A stretch of DNA of 35,665 nt from DATIJJ01 sp035478795 (GTDB taxonomy: Bacteria; Pseudomonadota; Gammaproteobacteria; DSM-16500), in the NCBI GenBank assembly GCA_035478795.1, contig DATIJJ010000052.1, positions 1-35,665 of the forward strand, in the 5' to 3' direction. The notes below the pieces were generated by a model. The model made no database searches, was not told the DNA's origin, and saw nothing but the letters and a program-made list of their open reading frames with translations. The translations under genes were made by a program, and so were the position numbers. Below, in pieces: positions 25,955-34,594 of this stretch (position 1 is its first letter; every line of letters starts with the position of its first letter).

Positions 25955-26593
25955 TTACCCTGTCAAACGCCTGTAATTACCTCGGGTATCTTTTCGTTGT
26001 TGGGACGATTTCTCTGTAGCAGTTTCGCTTCCCGAAAATATTTTTGGACACCATGATATCTTTGGACACCATGATCTCTTCTGACCCGATTCGGCTCCCG
26101 GTTTGCCCGCATTATCTCCATTCAGGCTGTGTTTTCTGAATATTCCATCTTCTTTTTGATCTTCAATGTCACTTTTTTTCTGTGCTGCGTCTTCGTTTCG
26201 CGATCGCGTTTTCACAGACGCTCCCAAAACAATAAGCGGTACAACCGTAAACACGGTTGTCATTGCGAGAGTAGGCGACACGATTGTTTGGGTGAAATGA
26301 GCAGAAAAATATTTAGTAAACAGGGAATGCCACTGTTGCTTTGCTGTATCGGTAAAGTCTTTGGTTTTCTCAGGTTCGCCCGCACAATTGATAGCTATTG
26401 GATGCGGCGGCCATGCTACCCATTTACAGTTTGTGCCGTTGATTTGCGGATCAACAGGCTCAGGAAAAAATGAATCGGCATAGTCTCCCGCCCTTATCGC
26501 TGTCCAGATCGTTGTGACAGAAGCCGTACTGATTCCTCCTATGAGCGCGCATCCTGCAGCTGCTCCCAGCGCACCTCTCCAACTCATCGTCAT
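25955..26593 (-). CDS. Hypothetical two-helix membrane protein
   Basis: I do not recognise this 212-residue protein. It has a Gly/Ala-rich hydrophobic segment at the N-terminus (about 5-32) and a second at about 103-125. Between them lies a 70-residue region with two Cys that ends in a helix. The C-terminal third is hydrophilic with many charged residues and contains the hexapeptide SWCPKI twice in a row, encoded by an 18-bp tandem duplication at 26043-26078. AAGGA lies 7 nt before the ATG, which makes it a credible gene. The charged tail would be cytoplasmic if the two helices form a hairpin. It may be lineage-specific or a secreted effector, but there is no firm evidence. Confidence 0.6.
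   Translation of the reverse strand: MTMSWRGALGAAAGCALIGGISTASVTTIWTAIRAGDYADSFFPEPVDPQINGTNCKWVAWPPHPIAINCAGEPEKTKDFTDTAKQQWHSLFTKYFSAHFTQTIVSPTLAMTTVFTVVPLIVLGASVKTRSRNEDAAQKKSDIEDQKEDGIFRKHSLNGDNAGKPGAESGQKRSWCPKISWCPKIFSGSETATEKSSQQRKDTRGNYRRLTG
26043..26078. repeat. 18-bp tandem duplication inside the hypothetical gene
   Basis: Two adjacent 18-bp units, 26043-26060 and 26061-26078, share TTTGGACACCATGAT and differ only near the end. The duplication keeps the frame and repeats SWCPKI in the protein. Confidence 0.8.
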
Positions 26594-26675
26594 TTTATTT
26601 TCCTTTTGTTATTTCATTTACAAGACGCCTAAGATAACGGGTCTTATTCTTGCAGTAAACAGAAAATGCATGACA

Positions 26676-27233
26676 TCATTTTTTCCATTTAATATTGCAC
26701 CCCACGCTCGGTTTTTGATCGATCGATATTTTTTTATTTTCAAGCAGGGCATCCATGGCTGCAGTCAGATCGCTACCGGTCACAGGAACAGCATTCCCCG
26801 GTGTCGAATCATCAAATCGCCCACGATAGACACACAAAAGATTTCGATCAAATAAATAAAAATCCGGTGTACACGCCGCCTGATAAGCTTTCGCAATCAT
26901 TTGTGTTTCATCAAAAAGATACGGAAAGGAATAATGATGCAGGGTGGCTTCCTTTTTCATATTCTCCGGACTGTCGGCAGGATAGTGTTCAATATCATTT
27001 GAATTGATCGCGATAAATGAAAATCCTTTGGCCTGATATTTTTTTGCAATATCCGCCAATTCAGTTTGAATATGTTTAACATACGGACAATGATTGCAAA
27101 TAAACATGACGATTGTGCCGGTATCTGATTTTAATTTTTCCAATGAAAGTTTTTTTCCGGATATTGCATCGGGCAAATTAAAATCAGGTGCCAGTGTACC
27201 AAGCGGTAGCATGGTAGAGGGTGTGAGTGCCAT
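26676..27233 (-). CDS. Thioredoxin-fold protein (redoxin/AhpC-TSA-like)
   Basis: This 185-residue protein has a thioredoxin fold with PDFNLPDAISGKKLSL near the start and a MFICNHCPYVKH active site, a CxxC motif (C-N-H-C) seen in a group of thiol reductases/peroxiredoxin-like proteins. TPDFYLFDRN contains the conserved cis-Pro region. No signal peptide is visible, so it is probably cytoplasmic. AAAGGA precedes the ATG with normal spacing. It diverges from fadL across 161 bp. A role in lipid or thiol stress is possible but not shown. Confidence 0.85.
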   Translation of the reverse strand: MALTPSTMLPLGTLAPDFNLPDAISGKKLSLEKLKSDTGTIVMFICNHCPYVKHIQTELADIAKKYQAKGFSFIAINSNDIEHYPADSPENMKKEATLHHYSFPYLFDETQMIAKAYQAACTPDFYLFDRNLLCVYRGRFDDSTPGNAVPVTGSDLTAAMDALLENKKISIDQKPSVGCNIKWKK

Positions 27234-27394
27234 AAAAATTTTCCTTTAATCAAAATAAAAATCTTGTGTTGTGATATAAATCGGGTATTCTAGTCGACAT
27301 TATTCAAATCATACAGTTCAAATCTCATTGGAAAGCGTATTATTCTGCGTATCTGGATTAATCACCTGACAAATACAAATTGATGGAGAACTTC

Positions 27395-28753
27395 ATGTCG
27401 AAGCGGTTTAATTTTCAGCGTATTTTTTTATTGATGTCAACAGCAGGAACACTGGGTTTGTCAAATCATGCCATGGCAGCGGCGTTTCAGTTGTGGGAAC
27501 AGGATGGCGCCAGTGTCGGCAATTACCACGCCGGTCGCGCGGCAGAAGCGCCGGATGCGAGTACCGCGTATTACAATCCGGCCGGTTTGATTCGTATTCA
27601 TAATCAGCAAGTGGTGTTTGGGCTGGATCCGGTTTTGACCAATTTTAAATTCAATGGCACGGTGAATGTGAATACAGCAGGTCTTGGAGAATCCGGTCCG
27701 ATGCAAACGACGGCACAAGGCGGAAATTTTAATCTGATTCCGAGCCTGAATTATGCCGCACCGCTGAATGATAATAATAGCGTGGTGTTTGGTTTCAGTG
27801 TGGTTTCACCCTTCGGGCTTGAAACCAATTATGGTAGCAATTCACCGGTGCGCTATACCGCGACGTTAACTTCACTGCAGATTATTGATATTGCGCCATC
27901 ATTGGGTATTGCACTCAATGATAAATTATCGGTAGGTATGGGTGCGGATTTTGAACATGCGCGGGGTGAGTTTAATCTCGTGGGCGGGAATCCCTTATTG
28001 AATCAAATGTTTCTGATGAACATGGACACGCCATCCAAAAATGTCGGTTACAGTTGGGGAACGGGTTATCATCTGGGTGTGTTATTCCAGTTTACAGAAG
28101 CGACGCGAGCGGGTTTAACCTATCATTCAAAAGTGACAGAACACCTTGAAGGCTCGAGCAAATTTGAAGGGCCGCTTGCAAATGATATCAGCGGCGATCC
28201 AAACGGGATACAGCGATCGACTAACCTGAAGGGAAATATCACCCTTCCTGCAACGACCACCTTGAGTTTGTTTCATTCATTCAATCCAACGTGGGATGTG
28301 ATGGGCACAATTGCTTACACACAGTGGGATGAGTTTTCCAAATTTGTTTTACAAAATGCAGCGGGCCTGGTTGATAGTATGAGTAGCAATACGATACTGG
28401 TTGTCATTCCGGAAAATTATCGCAATACCTGGAATTATTCAGTGGGTGCGAATTACCATGCCAACGAACAATGGCTCTTTCGTGCAGGTGTTGGATATGA
28501 TGAAACACCAGCCAGCGGGCGTTATCGCAATTTGCAATTGCCGGATAGCGATCGCATTCCGGTTGCAATTGGCGCTCATTTTCAGGCGACGAAAACATTG
28601 GGATTTGATGCCGGCTGGACGCACTTTTTTGTGATGAATACGCGCATTAATAATCTCTCGGAAACATTTGGGGATCAGACAACGACTACGAATGGTACGG
28701 TGCATGGCAACGCGGATGTGTTTGGTTTTCAGGTGAAGTGGGATATTGTTTAA
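27395..28753 (+). CDS. fadL: Outer membrane long-chain fatty acid transporter FadL
   Basis: This 452-residue outer-membrane beta-barrel takes up long-chain fatty acids. A signal peptide (residues 1 to about 28, cut after NHAMA) precedes a plug-like N-terminus AAFQLWEQDGASVGNYHAG. The family motif with NPAG is at DASTAYYNPAGLIRI. Amphipathic beta-strands fill the rest and the last residues FQVKWDIV form a terminal strand. GGAG is 6 nt before ATG 27395, which is preferred over 27380. It supplies substrate for the two FadE copies and FadI/FadJ. Confidence 0.94.
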   Translation: MSKRFNFQRIFLLMSTAGTLGLSNHAMAAAFQLWEQDGASVGNYHAGRAAEAPDASTAYYNPAGLIRIHNQQVVFGLDPVLTNFKFNGTVNVNTAGLGESGPMQTTAQGGNFNLIPSLNYAAPLNDNNSVVFGFSVVSPFGLETNYGSNSPVRYTATLTSLQIIDIAPSLGIALNDKLSVGMGADFEHARGEFNLVGGNPLLNQMFLMNMDTPSKNVGYSWGTGYHLGVLFQFTEATRAGLTYHSKVTEHLEGSSKFEGPLANDISGDPNGIQRSTNLKGNITLPATTTLSLFHSFNPTWDVMGTIAYTQWDEFSKFVLQNAAGLVDSMSSNTILVVIPENYRNTWNYSVGANYHANEQWLFRAGVGYDETPASGRYRNLQLPDSDRIPVAIGAHFQATKTLGFDAGWTHFFVMNTRINNLSETFGDQTTTTNGTVHGNADVFGFQVKWDIV

Positions 28754-28764
28754 TAAATAAATTG

Positions 28765-28797
28765 AATGAGTGGAACAAATAAATTATTCCACTCATT
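28765..28797. terminator. Bidirectional intrinsic terminator
   Basis: AATGAGTGGAA (28765-28775) pairs perfectly with TTCCACTCATT (28787-28797) around an 11-nt loop. T-rich sequence lies on both sides, so it can end fadL (+) and the secreted-protein gene (-). Confidence 0.8.
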
Positions 28798-28813
28798 TAT
28801 TATTTTTGTCGAA

Positions 28814-29245
28814 TCAACCGACTTTTCTAATGGTAATCCTGGGTGTAGGTCCACCCGCGAGATCAATGGCATATTTTGCTGGATCTTCAACTGAGGCACT
28901 TGCGATCGTTATTGTAGTCTGATTAATTTGAATCGCAACATGTCCGACGGGGGCTGCGCCGCTTGCATTGCAATCGGCTGTTACATAAATATCCGCTGAG
29001 CAAGGTCCTTTGACTATACCGCAAGCGGCTCTGACTTGTGCAATTGTTTTAGTAAGACAGGTGCCAGGGTAGGTGATACCTGGAGGAAACGATGAAGAAC
29101 AGGGATGTAATACACCGGATGTAATTTTCACTGTGGAAGGTGTATCCAGTGTCTGGTTACATGTTTCGAGATCAGCGAAGGCAGCAACAGGCAATGCAGA
29201 AACCATCAACACCGATCCGATCATTGCCATTTTTTTTAAAAGCAT
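28814..29245 (-). CDS. Small secreted protein with signal peptide
   Basis: I do not recognise this 143-residue protein. A clear Sec signal peptide covers residues 1 to about 24 (KK, then IGSVLMVSALPVAAFA), so the mature protein is probably periplasmic or secreted. The mature part has six Cys that could form disulfides (C29, C49, C63, C75, C82, C92). It ends in a beta-rich stretch (HVAIQINQTTITIASASV). AGGAG is 6 nt before the ATG. It lies 49 bp downstream of glpD on the same strand, so read-through expression is possible. Nothing points to a specific function. Confidence 0.7.
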   Translation of the reverse strand: MLLKKMAMIGSVLMVSALPVAAFADLETCNQTLDTPSTVKITSGVLHPCSSSFPPGITYPGTCLTKTIAQVRAACGIVKGPCSADIYVTADCNASGAAPVGHVAIQINQTTITIASASVEDPAKYAIDLAGGPTPRITIRKVG

Positions 29246-29294
29246 ATCAATCTCCTATCAATATTCAATATTTATAAATGAAAACGCGAAGGTA

Positions 29295-30803
29295 CTATAT
29301 GCTTAAAGAGGATAAAAGACAATCGAGCTTGTGGCGTATTTTATTTTTTGCATCTTCATTCATCACTAATCCCAATTTGGTTCTTCGCCATAAAATATCA
29401 TCGAGGGATTTTGCCCATTCGTGTTGCACAAGATACATCAATTCTTTTTCATAAAATCCATTTGTAAAATCTTCACCGAGATCGGCGATGTTTTTTGCAT
29501 TTTTCAGAATCAGATTCGCGCGTGTTCCGTAATTTTGTACATATCGTCTGCATGTCTCTTCCGGCAACCAGGAAAATTGTTTCTTAAATGCCACAAGAAA
29601 TTGTTCAACCGTCTCGCCTGAAAAATCCCCACCCGGCAGGGGTGAAAATGCTGTAAAAGCGGGTTTCATTCCAGAAAAAAACGGTTTTAACAAATCAATG
29701 GCTTCTTCCGCAACAATCCGATGTGTTGTCAATTTTCCGCCAATCAGGGTCAGCAGGGGAGGCTGGTTTTCTGTGCCCAGTTGAATGTGATAGCCGCGTC
29801 CAATTCGGGATAATTTTTTAGACGGCTCATCTTGCAGACAGCGTACACCGGAATAGGATGAAACAATATCTGCCAGTGTGATAGATTTTTTAAAATAGTG
29901 GTTGATGATGTTGCATAAATAATTTTTTTCTTCGATTGTAATATTGACGCCATTATCCGGATTGTCATCGAAGGCAATATCGGTTGTCCCGATTAATGTG
30001 AAATGATTTTGATAAGGAATGGCAAAAATAATTCGCTCATCTGTGTGTTGCAGAATATAGGCAAAATCACCCGAAAAAAGTGTGGGTACAATAATGTGAC
30101 TGCCTTTTACCCGCTTGCAGGCAATCGATTTTTCCGGATTTATTTTTTGTTGCACATCCTGAAGAAAGGGGCCGCTCACATTGATCAGTGCTTTTGACGA
30201 AAAATGTCGGGTTTCGCCGGTCAGCGTATTTTTAACGATTATTTTCCAGCGATTACTTTCAGGCTGTGCCGAGATGAATTCATGACGGGTTAAAATAGCC
30301 GCGCCTTTTTCGTTGGCTGCCAATGCAGTTACGAGTGTCAAACGGGCATCATCCGTCATGCAGTCATAGTACGAAAATCCCCGCACAAATTGTTTTTGCA
30401 GAGGCTCGCCAAATGCATTTTCCGCTAACCGAACAGCCTGTGAACGGGGCAGGGTATTTTTTCGTGTGAGATGATCATATAAAAAAAGGCCCATCCGCAT
30501 TAACCAGGCAGGTCTTGACTGTTTTCCGCAGGGAAGAATAAATTGCAGAGGTGTGACAAGATACGGCGCCTTTTTCATCAGAATTTCGCGCTCGTGCAAT
30601 GCTTTTCTGACAAGACCCCATTCATAAAATTCAAGGTATCGAAGACCACCATGAATGAGTTTGGTGCTGGCAGAGGAGGTCGCGGATGCAAGATCATTTT
30701 TTTCGCACAGCACAACCGACAATCCGCGTCCTGCGGCATCATAAGCCATGGCGGCACCATTAATGCCGCCACCAATAATAAAGACATCCGTATTTTCTAT
30801 CAT
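29295..30803 (-). CDS. glpD: Glycerol-3-phosphate dehydrogenase (aerobic)
   Basis: This membrane-associated flavoenzyme oxidises glycerol-3-phosphate to DHAP and feeds electrons to quinone. It has 502 residues (E. coli 501). The FAD motif GGGINGAAMAYDAAGRG (residues 11-27) is followed by SSASTKLIHGGLRYLE, a GlpD signature, and ITLADIVSSYSGVRCL and IGGKLTTHR in the C-terminal region. I use ATG 30803, where homology begins; an open frame continues to 31256 antisense to glpK and is spurious. No SD is visible and an extended -10 lies 8-16 nt upstream. The gene diverges from glpK with only 41 bp between the starts. Confidence 0.95.
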   Translation of the reverse strand: MIENTDVFIIGGGINGAAMAYDAAGRGLSVVLCEKNDLASATSSASTKLIHGGLRYLEFYEWGLVRKALHEREILMKKAPYLVTPLQFILPCGKQSRPAWLMRMGLFLYDHLTRKNTLPRSQAVRLAENAFGEPLQKQFVRGFSYYDCMTDDARLTLVTALAANEKGAAILTRHEFISAQPESNRWKIIVKNTLTGETRHFSSKALINVSGPFLQDVQQKINPEKSIACKRVKGSHIIVPTLFSGDFAYILQHTDERIIFAIPYQNHFTLIGTTDIAFDDNPDNGVNITIEEKNYLCNIINHYFKKSITLADIVSSYSGVRCLQDEPSKKLSRIGRGYHIQLGTENQPPLLTLIGGKLTTHRIVAEEAIDLLKPFFSGMKPAFTAFSPLPGGDFSGETVEQFLVAFKKQFSWLPEETCRRYVQNYGTRANLILKNAKNIADLGEDFTNGFYEKELMYLVQHEWAKSLDDILWRRTKLGLVMNEDAKNKIRHKLDCLLSSLSI

Positions 30804-30810
30804 GGCGGTT

Positions 30811-30819
30811 AGTATATCA
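30811..30819 (-). promoter_or_regulatory. Extended -10 of glpD close to its start codon
   Basis: Read on the minus strand this is TGATATACT, an extended -10 (TGn plus TATACT). Transcription from it would begin about 6-7 nt downstream of the hexamer, at or within a few bases of the ATG at 30803. No SD is present, so a leaderless glpD mRNA is suggested. Confidence 0.45.
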
Positions 30820-30844
30820 TTGGTTTTTGGAGAAGGAGATGAAA

Positions 30845-32326
30845 ATGACGCATTACCTGCTTGCGATTGATCAGGGCACAACCAGTAGCCGCGCGATGGT
30901 GTTTTCGTGCAAGGGTGAACCGGTTGGCTCACACCAGATCGATTTGCAAACATTTTATCCGAAAGAGGGATGGGTCGAACAGGATCCACAAGAAATATGG
31001 CAAAACACATATCGTTGCTGTCAGGAAGTTTTAAAAAAAACGGGGTTGACGGCACGGGATATTGCAGCCATTGGATTATCCAATCAGCGGGAAACAACGC
31101 TTCTCTGGGATAGAAAAACAGGCAAACCGATTTATCCGGCGATTGTCTGGCAGGATCGTCGAACGAGTGAATTATGCCAGAGCTTATCGCGCAATCCCTT
31201 GTTGACGGATATTCAGCAAAAAACCGGATTATTGCTGGATCCCTATTTTTCAGCAACCAAAATCAGGTGGTTGCTGGATACGATTCCTGACGCGCGTGAA
31301 AAAGCAGAAAAAGGTGAGCTGGTTTTTGGCACTGTCGATACTTTTTTGTTGTGGCATTTAACCGGTGGAAAAGTGCATGCAACGGATGCAACCAACGCTT
31401 CGCGCACGTTGCTCTTTAATATTCACACCCAGCAGTGGGATGATGTCATTCTGCAGGCGCTCACTCTTCCAAAAAATCTGTTGCCTGATGTATTGGATAG
31501 CAGTGCGTATTTTGGTGATACGGATAAAAATTTATTTGGCGACAGCATTCCCATTCGTGGCATGGCGGGTGATCAACAGGCTGCGACCATCGGGCAGGCG
31601 TGTTTTACCGAAGGCATGGTCAAAAGTACGTATGGGACGGGTTGTTTTATGTTGTTAAATACCGGCGCGCATGCACTGGTATCCCAACATAAATTATTAA
31701 CCACGGTGGCGTATCGTTTGGAAAATAAAGTGACATATGGTCTGGAGGGCAGTATTTTCTGTGCGGGTGCGACTGTCAAATGGTTGCGCGATACCTTAAA
31801 AATAATTCAGAGTGCGGCAGAAACCGAAACCCTTGCGCGATCGATCCAAACGACTGGCGGTGTTTATCTGGTACCGGCTTTCACGGGTCTCGGTGTCCCT
31901 TACTGGCGTCCGGATGCGCGCGGCATGATTTCAGGATTGACGCGTAACAGTGGTGTGGCAGAAATCACACGTGCAGCGCTTGAAGCGGTTGCCTATCAAA
32001 CAAATGATTTATTACATGCCATGATGAAAGATGGCATGACGCAATTTAAAACATTGCGTGTGGATGGCGGGATGGTAGCAAACAACTGGTTGTTGCAATT
32101 TTTGGCAGACATGTTAAATCTCAAGGTCCAGCGTGCCAAATGCATTGAAACCAGTGCACTGGGTGCGGCGTATCTTGCGGGACTCCATGCCGGTGTTTTT
32201 CAATCGCTGGATGATATTACTGCTTTATGGCAATTCGATACGCAATGTGATCCTCTGATGTCAGAGATCGAACGGGATACACTTTATGATGGCTGGTTAA
32301 AAGCTGTGGCGCGTATTGCGTCGTGA
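30845..32326 (+). CDS. glpK: Glycerol kinase
   Basis: This FGGY-family kinase makes glycerol-3-phosphate from glycerol and ATP. Of 493 residues (E. coli 502), IDQGTTSSRAMVF (8-20) is the N-terminal phosphate motif. WQDRRTS and GDQQAATIGQACF are the glycerol/ATP-side motifs, and LRVDGGMVANNWLLQFLADM is the C-terminal FGGY signature. AAGGAG lies 6 nt before ATG 30845; ATG 30839 is too close to the SD. It opposes glpD, and an OmpW-like gene follows 49 bp later. No glpF or glpR is in view. Confidence 0.96.
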   Translation: MTHYLLAIDQGTTSSRAMVFSCKGEPVGSHQIDLQTFYPKEGWVEQDPQEIWQNTYRCCQEVLKKTGLTARDIAAIGLSNQRETTLLWDRKTGKPIYPAIVWQDRRTSELCQSLSRNPLLTDIQQKTGLLLDPYFSATKIRWLLDTIPDAREKAEKGELVFGTVDTFLLWHLTGGKVHATDATNASRTLLFNIHTQQWDDVILQALTLPKNLLPDVLDSSAYFGDTDKNLFGDSIPIRGMAGDQQAATIGQACFTEGMVKSTYGTGCFMLLNTGAHALVSQHKLLTTVAYRLENKVTYGLEGSIFCAGATVKWLRDTLKIIQSAAETETLARSIQTTGGVYLVPAFTGLGVPYWRPDARGMISGLTRNSGVAEITRAALEAVAYQTNDLLHAMMKDGMTQFKTLRVDGGMVANNWLLQFLADMLNLKVQRAKCIETSALGAAYLAGLHAGVFQSLDDITALWQFDTQCDPLMSEIERDTLYDGWLKAVARIAS

Positions 32327-32375
32327 TGACGGGCGTCATAGAATGAGCGCTATTTTTTAGAATAAGGATGGTGTG

Positions 32376-32960
32376 ATGAAAAACAAAAAAGGTGTGGTGG
32401 CGTGTTGTTCTATGCTGGCTCTTGCAATCAGTACAAGTATTTTCGCAGAAACGCCTCGTCCGGGTGCATTTTCCATTCGTCTTGCCGATGGATACATTTA
32501 CTTTGCAAAAAAAAAACATATTGAAAATACATCTACACCGACGATTGAGCTGGGATATGAATTTAATGACAAGTGGGGCATGAAATTCGGTACGACTGTT
32601 ATTAATACCAACATGAATGGCGGTGGGCCCGGTTCAGGTGTGCATGGATTTATTTATACGCTGGATGGTGTTTACAAGTTTGCGCCATACGGTCATTTTG
32701 ATCCGTATGTGCTGGGCGGCATTGGTGTGACCAGTGTGAACACAATCGATTCCAGTAGTCCCAATAATGAGGCGAATGTGAATCTCGGTATTGGAACGCA
32801 TTTTTTTATGGATCCCTCGATTTCACTGAATGCAGAAGCGAAGGATTTGTATGTCATGTCCGGTGGTAAAAATGATGTGATGTTGACGGCGGGTGTGACG
32901 TTTTATATTGGCGGGGATGTGCCACAACCGGTTGTGACGTACAAGGATGCAAGCAGCTAA
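32376..32960 (+). CDS. OmpW-like outer membrane beta-barrel protein
   Basis: This 194-residue protein has a signal peptide (residues 1 to about 24, cut after SIFA) and a mature part of alternating beta-strands (TIELGYEFNDKWGMKFGT, GVYKFAPYGHFDPYVLGGIG, VNLGIGTHFFMDPSISLNAE). A small eight-strand barrel of the OmpW/OmpA type fits best. The last segment after VTFYIGG is polar and may be periplasmic. AAGGA precedes ATG 32376; a GTG one codon earlier is less likely. The gap to glpK holds a small ATGAC/GTCAT hairpin (32326-32339) with a TTTTTT run 10 nt later, a weak terminator at best. The ligand is unknown. Confidence 0.75.
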   Translation: MKNKKGVVACCSMLALAISTSIFAETPRPGAFSIRLADGYIYFAKKKHIENTSTPTIELGYEFNDKWGMKFGTTVINTNMNGGGPGSGVHGFIYTLDGVYKFAPYGHFDPYVLGGIGVTSVNTIDSSSPNNEANVNLGIGTHFFMDPSISLNAEAKDLYVMSGGKNDVMLTAGVTFYIGGDVPQPVVTYKDASS

Positions 32961-33070
32961 TATTTATCATCGAGTTAATGAAGAGCACTTTATTTATCCA
33001 TATATTAAGGTTTTCTTAAGCTTGCCAACGTAAAATGCCACTTGATTATATTTTAAACGAGGCAAGTGGC

Positions 33071-34516
33071 ATGGCAGATCTCAGAAGTCCTTTTTTATCA
33101 ATCAATGGGGAAGATAGTTACCCGGTAGTGGTGAGCCGACCCCAAGCGTCTGATTTAGAAAAGAAAAAAGAAAAAGTACTGAAGGTTTTCAGAGGTTTTC
33201 CTGAAACGCTCATTCACCTCATTCTGGATTATTGTGAAACAACACCTGGATTGGGTTCTTTACAAGCATGGTGCCCGAATGAGGAAAAATGGCAAGCTTC
33301 CCTTGAAAAATATTGCAAGGAGGGCATGAGTGCTCAATTTATTAAACATGCCTCATTTCCTGTTCGCGAGCGTGCACCGGTACTTCTCGATGCACTTTAT
33401 TCAGATATTCAATCCGCTGCGAGACGGAAGTCGGCCGGGTTGACTGTTCGATCATGTGACCATTGGATGGCAGCCCTGGGATTAGTGGCTGTTGCAGGTA
33501 TTATGGGTATTGAGGGTCAAGTGTTTGTGCCTGCTTTATACACGTCATACGATATCATTGATACATTCTTGAGAACGGCGAACACTGCTTACTGGAAGAT
33601 GGAAAAAGAATGTGGAACCATTTTTTCTTTTTCGAGTAACAAGAGTGACGCTAATTGTACGATTATCCCGGACGTACCCAATTGTACAATGGCAAGCAGG
33701 GAAAGCTGTGAAGTGTATTATCCCCTCGTCATCGATTGTCCAGACTATTTTTCTTCGTATGATATTTTTAACCCGACACCCTATTCACAAAAATTGAATC
33801 ATAGTCTCTCGCGAAATAATCCTGTTCCTTGCACGACATCTCTTTATACCAGGTTATCTGAATCTGAATGCTCAGCGTTTGATTTTAGTGATTATGAAAT
33901 GGCTTGTGATGCGGCAAATAGTGCAGCATTTGGGAGAGTTATAGACTACCTTATACTGGGGTTTGGAGTTATCGGTATCCTGATAATCATTGGCTTGATT
34001 ATTCAAGAGCGAAAAGCGCTGGATTGCAAGCGTACTTCAGGGCGTAATGCGGTACTGAATGATCTCTTTTCACGCCGGGTAGAAACGATGCGATATGCGA
34101 GTGAGTATCAGAAGTTACTTCCATGGCTTTCAGAATATGACCAGGCAACCAGCACCGTATGTCAAACTTACAATGCGTTGATTAAGCTTGTAGAAGAATT
34201 TAAAAATGAAGCCCGTCTGCTGACGGATCAGCCAGAACAACCTGAAGCGGAAGTTGCAGTTGAAGTTGAAAACACGGAAGAAAAGCCGGCTGTAGTGCCG
34301 GAAGAAAAGGAAGAAAAGGAAGAAAAGCCGGAGGTAACATCAGAAGTCGCAGTGGGTGTGGCGGCTGATACGACACCGACACCCGCTGCTCAAAAATACA
34401 ATCGAACGGTTGCTTACTGCGAGTTTTTCAAAAAATCTGAACCGGGTCAGCCGATTTCAGAAGCACCAGTTCCTGCAGCTTTGCCTCCTGTCGTTCAGGC
34501 GAATGGCATGAAATAA
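33071..34516 (+). CDS. Hypothetical two-TM protein with F-box-like segment
   Basis: I do not recognise this 481-residue protein. A basic helix (residues 27-38) leads into FRGFPETLIHLILDYCETT (40-58), which fits the pattern of a eukaryotic F-box: Pro-Glu, then alternating Leu/Ile, and a C-x6-W near 68-74. Hydrophobic segments lie at about 131-150 and 290-312. Between them are eight Cys in a loop of about 140 residues, probably exposed outside the cytoplasm or in a lumen. The tail after about 370 is rich in Glu, Pro and Val. ATG 33071 follows GAGG by 8 nt; ATG 33035 has no SD. Legionellales use F-box proteins as Dot/Icm effectors, so an effector is possible but unproven. Confidence 0.65.
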   Translation: MADLRSPFLSINGEDSYPVVVSRPQASDLEKKKEKVLKVFRGFPETLIHLILDYCETTPGLGSLQAWCPNEEKWQASLEKYCKEGMSAQFIKHASFPVRERAPVLLDALYSDIQSAARRKSAGLTVRSCDHWMAALGLVAVAGIMGIEGQVFVPALYTSYDIIDTFLRTANTAYWKMEKECGTIFSFSSNKSDANCTIIPDVPNCTMASRESCEVYYPLVIDCPDYFSSYDIFNPTPYSQKLNHSLSRNNPVPCTTSLYTRLSESECSAFDFSDYEMACDAANSAAFGRVIDYLILGFGVIGILIIIGLIIQERKALDCKRTSGRNAVLNDLFSRRVETMRYASEYQKLLPWLSEYDQATSTVCQTYNALIKLVEEFKNEARLLTDQPEQPEAEVAVEVENTEEKPAVVPEEKEEKEEKPEVTSEVAVGVAADTTPTPAAQKYNRTVAYCEFFKKSEPGQPISEAPVPAALPPVVQANGMK

Positions 34517-34538
34517 AAGTTTGAACGGTAGACATCAC

Positions 34539-34578
34539 AAAATGGATAACCTATTATTTTCGGTCATCCATTTTTTTT
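34539..34578 (+). terminator. Intrinsic terminator before tdk
   Basis: AATGGATAACC (34541-34551) pairs with GGTCATCCATT (34562-34572) with one mismatch, and a T run follows to 34578. It would end the upstream membrane-protein transcript just ahead of tdk. Confidence 0.75.
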
Positions 34579-34594
34579 ATTTCAGGATACCCGC

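Noticed and set aside
30804..31256. N-terminal extension of glpD
   Set aside because: The extra 151 codons run antisense through the glpK start region and show no GlpD similarity. Homology begins at 30803.
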